In this document: positions 57,851-64,000 of the stretch, piece by piece | Layout of the letters: each line of letters opens with the position of its first letter | How positions within the stretch are numbered: the first letter of the stretch is position 1 | Source of the DNA: Nepenthes gracilis | Taxonomy: Eukaryota; Streptophyta; Magnoliopsida; Caryophyllales; Nepenthaceae | Assembly: GCA_033239525.1 (NCBI GenBank) | Contig: BSYO01000019.1 | Coordinates: 11,700,592-11,764,591 of the forward strand | Length of the DNA stretch: 64,000 nucleotides | Reading direction: 5' to 3' | Notes under the pieces: generated by a model | The model's database searches: none | Told to the model about the DNA's origin: nothing | The model's input: the letters and a program-made list of their open reading frames with translations, nothing else | Translations under genes and position numbers: made by a program

Positions 57851-58365
57851 GCATGCAAAGGACGTCGTCGACCGCCACGCGTCACCTCCTCATTCGACCT
57901 AGCTAAAGGGCGGACTCCCCGCACGAAACCCCTCATTAATGGCACCGTCAATCGCACGTGTCGCCACTCTACTCGACTCCCCCAAAGGACGGATCTCCGG
58001 CATATCAATGGCCTTGATCTCCTTCCAACCAAAGGAGGACACATGTCACCCGCCTCCACACCCGGCCAGAAGTCGCGTAAATCATTCCCGGGGACCGCCA
58101 AGGACGGCCAACACCCCTCGAACTCCGAATCGACCGGGACGGCCAACATTTCCGAACCCGGAATGAGGGTGACGGTCAACAATTTCGAACTCCGAATTGA
58201 CCAGGATGGTCAACAATGCAGTACTCGAATTGGCCAAAACGGCCAACGGTTCGGTGTCAACCCTCCTTCACTCTTTTATAAGTTTCCCAGGATTCTCAAA
58301 GTAAGGAAAAACATCCATCATGAACATACTAGAGGCCGTAAATCACCACCATTATGGGGGGCTAG
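57851..58365. other. Region between the antisense ORF and the 3' LTR of element 2
   Basis: GC-rich, with repeated GGCCAAC and GAACTCCGAATYGACC motifs (58100-58260): the phrase GACGGCCAACA followed by TTTCGAAC/CTCGAAC recurs about four times at roughly 40-60 bp. It may hold the promoter of the antisense ORF. It ends in the polypurine tract. Confidence 0.55.
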
Positions 58366-59661
58366 TGATGGGTTCACCAATAATGGGCTGGCCCAAAGAA
58401 ACGCCACCGGAAGCCCGGTCAACGTTTCTAACGGCCCAAGAAGAAGACGGGCCTGTGAACCAAAGGCCCAGGACGGTCAATGCAAGTATTGGATCGTCCC
58501 GGGCAAACAACTTGGCCACAAACGGGTTCGCGGGCGCCTGATCAGGCCTTCAAGCTTTGCAACAGTGATGAGCCTATTCCATTTTGGCCCACAGCCCATC
58601 AGTTGATCGCCCGCCGCTCTCCCTTCGTTCTCCACGAGGGCGGCCAACAAGCTGACGGTCAACTCAGACGTTGACCGTCTGCGCCCTACATACTGGGCCC
58701 AAACGAGGCCCTTCTACAGTAATGGGCCTGACTCACTCAGGCCCATAGCTCAAATGGAGGCAAACGGCGGACGCCATTCATAAGGGCGGCAGACAAGCAC
58801 GCAGACGGTCAGCCCAGGCGTTGACCGTTCGCGCTTCGCACATTGGGCCCCAAAACGCCTTCTAACAGTAACGGGCCTGATCCGTTTAGGTCCATAAGTT
58901 ATAACAAGGCCAGCCACGATCTTCCAAGGATATTCCACGACCTCAAAAGGAATATCTCGCAAGATAGCGCCTTCAAATAAGGAAGGCGCCGAGATCCTTC
59001 CAACTCCTTGCACCAAGGAACCTCAACGGTAAGGAAAGAAGCTAATTTGGAAAGTGGTCACCGCATCGAAGGAAACAATCCTCCACAATTGGGCAACAAG
59101 CGCGGCCTCCGGAATGAAGGCGGCCCGCAGATCCTGTGGACGATCCTCCCTTCCAAAGAAGGAAGATCGCCACCTTTGCCATAAAAGAAGCCCTGGATCC
59201 ACCATCCAGGGCACGCTTTCTTGAACGCTTCCATACTGACAGACTCTCTCTCTTTCAAGCTGAGACCGAGACAAAAAACCCTAAGTGTTCTGAGAAACAA
59301 GCTCTGGTTCCCAGCAGACAAACTCTCAAACACGACAAACTCCAAGGCAACGAACGGGTCTTTACACACGTTCTCTGCCTTCCCACCATCCAGATACGAG
59401 AGAGGACTTGCGCCTTTCTGACATCTGGAACAAGACACTCCATTCCCTTCGTCCATTGCTTTCATTCTCTTTCGCTTCTTTCCATCAAGGCTGGTTTATC
59501 GACTGAAGGCCGGAGTGTTTTCGGTGGGATTACATCCCGCCGTAAACGCTGACCTCTTGTTCGTTTTAGTGGTGTGTAGGATTCGTACTCGGTGAACGGA
59601 GCCGGTTCAAACCATCCAGAAAAATCCGAATCTGTTCGAAGTCGGATCCAGGTACGCGTCA
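58366..59661 (+). repeat. 3' LTR of Gypsy element 2
   Basis: 1,296 bp. A CCATAAAAG TATA-like box (about 59179) is followed by a perfect 8-bp stem-loop, GCCCTGGA/TCCAGGGC, with a seven-base loop (59190-59212). It ends TACGCGTCA. Confidence 0.88.
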
Positions 59662-60690
59662 ATTTGAATATATGAAATAGACTCTAATAATTACTTTAAG
59701 ATACTTCTATATCCTATGTCAGATGCATCTGTTTTTACTATTATAAATATATTTGATTATAATATATCTAGAGAGGGTAAAGTTTGAACCATCACTTTTA
59801 GTTGTTTAATTATTTAACTTTGTTTTTTTGTCCAAAATGAGGGATTAGTTTGGAATTGTTGATACAATGGACCACATATTTGTATAAACCTTGAAATTAA
59901 AATCAGCTAAATAGTTTAAATATTCTTAAAATCTTTATAATTAAATTTTATCTTTGATTCTATTATAAATATTCAACCAATTGAGTTGATATAAATTTCA
60001 GCAGCTTGAAGTGGATCACTGTAGCGACCACCATTTTACTTGCTTAATTGTTTTTTGAAAAAACATTGTTTTAATATTATCAGAATATAATTTTATTTTA
60101 GGTATTTATAAAAATACTTAATTATTTGTATATTTTACTTATATCGATATTAATGCATCTCAAGAATCCAAATTATTGTACAAATAAGGAAACTAATTGT
60201 TTTGTTTGGATGTATGAATGACAGACGAGTCTGAATTTTGAAACTATGAATTAGAATGCTACATATCACAATAAAAATAAATTAGAGGTAAGAGGTATAC
60301 GGGACTTACTCTATAGTGTATCCTTCGACGTTCAAATTAATAATATTTCTAATAGATCTGGAAAGATATTGAGAAAGAAAATACATAAAACAAAAGAAGA
60401 TGAGAATGAGTGTATGTTTGTAGAGTTATGCTACTTTTGTGTAACTAACTGATTGAGTAACCTTTTTTTCCTTCTCTTTTTCTTTGGGAAGAGATTTTAT
60501 TTATAATTAGAGGCACTGTTTGGCTAATGACACTTGAGACAGATGCGTGTGTATGATGCCACGTCGAATAAGTGGTGGGAGGCGTTACTTACAATATGTA
60601 ACAGTAATCCCTATTTAATTATAGGATCACTTAGCTACTAGATATAGAGTCGTTTCGATCACTCTTTTGTGCCGGTCCATTAAGCAACTA
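59662..60690. other. AT-rich intergenic DNA
   Basis: No gene, no clear repeat and no paired ends seen. Confidence 0.5.
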
Positions 60691-61210
60691 ATTATAACCT
60701 TTTAATATTTAACACTTTAAACTTTACCACTTGGTTCATGTGTTTGAATGTTTTGGCTCGATTGGTTTTGTGGCATCTTCTGTTGGGTCATTAGCGTTTG
60801 TACCTCATATCTAATTGAGTATTGGGTAGATCTGTTTTTTGTTGTACCCATCACAAGCTCCCTATATTGGGAGGTTTGAATTCAAACCTCTAACATGTCA
60901 TTGATGGGATACCAACTGTAACTTCATTAATATGTACCCTTTTTCAGGTATTCTGTTATTTGGGGTCTTATTTGGTAAACTTTTATTATTTACTATCAAT
61001 TGTCGTGATTTAATATCTTTCTTAGTTGAATGCGCACTAAGCCCTCTTCTTGGCTATAAATTGAGGGGCCCTCTTTGTCTTACTTGGTGGTATGTCTGTT
61101 CTACATCATCATAGTGTCTTTATTATTACTTGTACTAGTTGCCAAAATCAATAGAAATTTCTCTCCAAATTTTGAAGCCAAAGTTCATGGAAGCACTTGA
61201 AGGCTGTCTT
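60691..61210 (+). mobile_element. Probable Copia-type LTR fragment
   Basis: It has a 20-bp perfect palindrome (60871-60890) and GGCTATAAATTGAGGGGCCC (TATA-like, about 61051). After that come ATCATCATAGTG and AAAATCAATAGAAATTTCTCTCC, the usual polyadenylation-side wording of plant Copia LTRs. Ends and target duplication were not found. Confidence 0.45.
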
Positions 61211-61880
61211 GATTACCATTTTTTATATAGAAAACTATCTTAGTTTTTTTTCTTTTATGTCCGTCCCAAAGTTAGGTTATTATTATTGTAATAAAGTCCC
61301 CAACTTTATATTTACTCTTAAGGTAACCTGGGCAACTATCACATGTTTGGGTAGATGATTTTTGTTCTTTCCTTTCCTCCATGGTGCCTTTAAAATCCCT
61401 TGAGAGAGGGTTTTTTTATTAGGTTGTTGTCCTACATTGTCCCTATTTTTACTCGAGTCATACTTTTACTATTATAAGTTTGTACTTTGTGAAAGAATTC
61501 AACAATTAGAACTACCCAAATGATATTATTCTTTTTTTGCATAGCTTTAATATATTTATATTCTCTGAGTAGTTGATGTGTTTAGCGGCGGACATACATT
61601 TGAATGCCATTTTACGTTATTTAAATTAACATAATTCAGACCTCTAACAACTTGAATGTTTTCCAATCCGGTGTATAATAATTTACTTTGAACGAACACG
61701 TTATTTCCGCATTCGCAAATCTATCGAATCAACTTTAATTTGGCCAACTTGTCCCATCATTATTAATCAAGTGTTAGGGTAACTGTTACTGATTTGATGC
61801 CTTGAGAAGCGTTGTGTCAGGTTATTATGACCAACAAATAAAGTGGATACGGTGCAGCACATATCTGCTTTAGGAGGCAT
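61211..61880. other. AT-rich intergenic DNA
   Basis: No supported feature in this stretch. Confidence 0.45.
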
Positions 61881-62341
61881 TGTAATATCCCAAATTTTGT
61901 TTGAATTATTTTAATATTAATTGTGATTTTGGATAATTTGAGCGTAATAAAAATTTATCAAATGCTGTAAAAATTTAGAATAATATTTAGATCAGTTGGG
62001 CTGTCGTCCGATATGTATCCATACTATCGTCCAAGTATCGATTTGGATTTTGGAATAAAAGAAAAGTAAAATATAATAATAATAAATAATAAATAATAAT
62101 AGTATTATTTTAATATTAATTGTGATTTTAATAATAATAATATTTTAATATTATAATATCCTAAATTTTATTTGAATTATTTTAATATTAATTATGATTT
62201 TGGATAATTTGAGCGTGACAAAAATTTATCAAATATTGTAAAAATTTAGAATGGTATTTAAATCAGTTGGGCTGTCATCCGATATGTGCCAATACTGTTG
62301 CCCAAGTATCGATTTAGATTTTGGAATAAAACAAAAGTAAA

Positions 62342-62436
<95 letters not shown>

Positions 62437-62640
62437 TTTTATCCGATTTAATTAGAATTATTTATTATTTTTAGGTAATATGGATGTGATAAAAATTAAT
62501 TAATTATTATAAAATTTTGAGGAATGATCGAAATTATAGAGTAGCATCTGGAGCGTACCCGTGTTGTTATCTGAGTATCAACTTAGATTTTGGAATAAAA
62601 AATATAAAAATAGAATATATATATATATATATAAGTAAAA
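61881..62640. repeat. Three diverged copies of a roughly 275-bp unit, each ending in an AT microsatellite
   Basis: Copies start near 61883, 62156 and 62440. Shared landmarks are GATTTTGGATAATTTGAGCGT, CAGTTGGGCTGTCRTCCGATAT, AAGTATCGATTTRGATTTTG and GGAATAAAA. Copies 1 and 2 are close; copy 3 is distant. Confidence 0.85.
62343..62434. repeat. (TAA)n microsatellite, about 30 units
   Basis: An uninterrupted trinucleotide run of about 92 bp, the longest simple repeat in the window. A poly-Asn frame across it is an artefact. Confidence 0.97.
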
Positions 62641-64000
62641 AAAAAAGAAAAGAAGAAAATAAAACGGGTATTAGGAGGGTTTCGGGGAGAGAGAAAGAAA
62701 AGAGAGGAGAAGAGAGGAGAGAAAGGGTGACGGAATAGGTTATATCATTTAAGATCCTCCGTTAATAGACATACTTTTTCTAAAAAATTGAGCAGAGTTT
62801 TATCTGAATATGGGCCAAAGCCATGCATATAACCTGTATAAATGAACTTGCACAAAACATATAAACAATTAAACTTTAATTTTTAACCACAACACACACA
62901 AAAGATCCACAAATGTTATATCAATTATGATTCCAACACAGTATCTCTACTACTATATTAGATCTAAGAGAAATATCTTCTAGGCCTATTCAAATCCAAA
63001 ATCAAGTTATAGCGGAATAAAACTAATCCATAAAATCATCTGCGGAAGCTAAACATACATTCATCATAATACAAATATACTACATCATTATCGTTTACAA
63101 CAATAACTAATTAAATTATTTACATTTCAATTTTATCATTCATGCTCTAGTCTTAAGTCCGCAAAGTCCAATTGATTTCCTTAAGTGAGTCCTTCGCCTT
63201 ACTCTAACTAATCGAGTGTTAATTCGTAACTCTCATTTGGAAGGAAGAAGAGGCAAAAGTGAGCTAACAATTTAACAAGTACATCATAAATAAAAGCAAT
63301 AAATAATAATGACGAAATTAAGCAGAAGAAAGATATATGGACGTGAAAGTGATCATATCCAGTATCATGATTAAACATACTTGGGATACAATTTATTTTT
63401 TTTAAATATAATTTATATATGATTATTTATCTTTACGGATCGGAGTTAATAAGTTTTACTAACAAAGGTGCAAGAGGATGAGAAAAGAATCATGATAACC
63501 TCATGGTCTAAGGCCAAAATTCATGTCTGCTACCCTATGGTAGCCTTAATTACATTCATATCACATATATAATACCACACATGTCCCCATATTTCCCAGG
63601 GCCTAGAGACAATATTCGTTCTTTCACAGTAATATTCTAAGGATTTTCATGAGTATCACCGGCAATAATACACGACTAGGTTAGGTCATTAAGTCTCCAC
63701 TGTCATATTAATAGCATGTCAAAGGATATTACCTATCCAAATATGAATATGTGGTCATAATTTTATTATTATTTATTCTTTTGAGGAAGAATCCACAAAA
63801 CTTATTTTATAAATATAACTCATTTCTTAAATATCTCCACCTTAGAGATCAAATTCATTAAAATTCCAAATGTGAAACTTCCATCCAATGATTTATATGC
63901 TTATTATCTTGCTTGCTGATTTAAGTCTTTTAACGACTTAACTTACATACGAATATCGAAGGTATAGAGAAGAGTATGAGTTCTTACCATTGAAAAATGA

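Larger units (their letters stand above)
48354..59661 (+). mobile_element. Ty3/Gypsy Tat-lineage retrotransposon, element 2, full structure but heavily frameshifted
   Basis: LTRs at 48354-~49613 and 58366-59661 begin TGATGGG. The 3' copy ends TACGCGTCA. Flanks read TTTTG (48349-48353) and ATTTG (59662-59666), a likely 5-bp target duplication with one change. A TTGGCGCCTTGTTTGTGGGA primer-binding junction follows the 5' LTR near 49618. The order gag, pol, tandem hairpin array, antisense ORF and polypurine tract (TTATGGGGGGCTAG, ending 58365) is the same as in element 1, though the sequences are far apart. The element is GC-rich against AT-rich surroundings. Many one- or two-base indels separate readable protein blocks. 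Confidence 0.92.
61881..64000 (+). mobile_element. LTR beginning TGTAATATCCC, cut by the window end
   Basis: The start TGTAATATCCCAAATTTTG recalls the TGTAACGCCGCG start of the solo LTR at 1430. As there, a TAA microsatellite and a purine-rich stretch (62638-62720, GAGAGAAAG type) follow. Sequence to the window end has the even, repeat-like texture of a long LTR (for example 63470-63700). The other end is outside the window, so size and orientation of any internal region are unknown. Confidence 0.5.

Noticed and set aside
60932..61114. 60-codon hydrophobic frame
   Set aside because: It overlaps the TATA-like part of a probable LTR and has no recognisable family.
62286..62474. Poly-Asn protein
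   Set aside because: Product of the TAA microsatellite.
1..64000. tRNA, rRNA or small RNA genes
   Set aside because: I looked for B-box-like GGTTCGANTCC and cloverleaf arms and found none that hold; the nearest hit, at 60871, is a palindrome.

Overview
This window is nuclear DNA of a flowering plant. The evidence is two intron-rich genes of plant type with GT-AG introns, plant-type LTR retrotransposons (Ty3/Gypsy Tat lineage and Ty1/Copia) filling most of the space between them, AT-rich intergenic DNA and many microsatellites. I could not identify the species. There is no sign of bacterial, organellar or viral genes.

Layout. 1-1429: AT-rich DNA with a seven-copy 63-bp tandem array (336-775). 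1430-4512: a 3.1-kb solo LTR (TGTAACG...CGTTACA) flanked by the duplicated target TACCA. 4513-9473: AT-rich sequence without a recognisable gene. 9474-18570, minus strand: a complete SMG7 (EST1-like) gene, a nonsense-mediated decay factor of about 964 aa. It has five coding exons, a 3.8-kb 5'UTR intron and at least one 3'UTR intron. 18925-20330: old LTR pieces. 20340-20800 and 34123-35290: one AT-rich tandem array split by Gypsy element 1 (20801-34122; LTRs about 80% alike over the stretch compared, target duplication AGTTA). 35300-46045, minus strand: a strictosidine synthase-like (SSL) gene of about 372 aa in three exons. Its 7.9-kb first intron carries a decayed Copia element and another LTR. 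48354-59661: Gypsy element 2, heavily frameshifted. 59662-64000: AT-rich DNA, a Copia-type LTR fragment and the start of a further LTR at 61881 that runs off the window.

How the parts relate. The two host genes are independent: SMG7 acts in mRNA surveillance, and the SSL protein is a membrane-anchored beta-propeller of the strictosidine synthase/adipocyte membrane protein family. Both Gypsy elements have the Tat plan: LTR, gag, protease-RT-RNase H-second RNase H-integrase, a tandem array, an antisense ORF, then the LTR. Sense genes are broken in both. In element 2 the antisense ORF still has a 409-codon open frame.

Most noteworthy: (i) tandem arrays between the convergent gag-pol and antisense ORF of both elements, with unrelated repeat units, similar flanks, and hairpin arms that change in a compensatory way; (ii) a stem-loop just downstream of the TATA box in three LTRs of unlike sequence; (iii) SMG7 3'UTR introns that would make its mRNA a target of the pathway it serves; (iv) several very recent tandem duplications of 20 to 294 bp. 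Splice sites were read by eye and no database search was possible.
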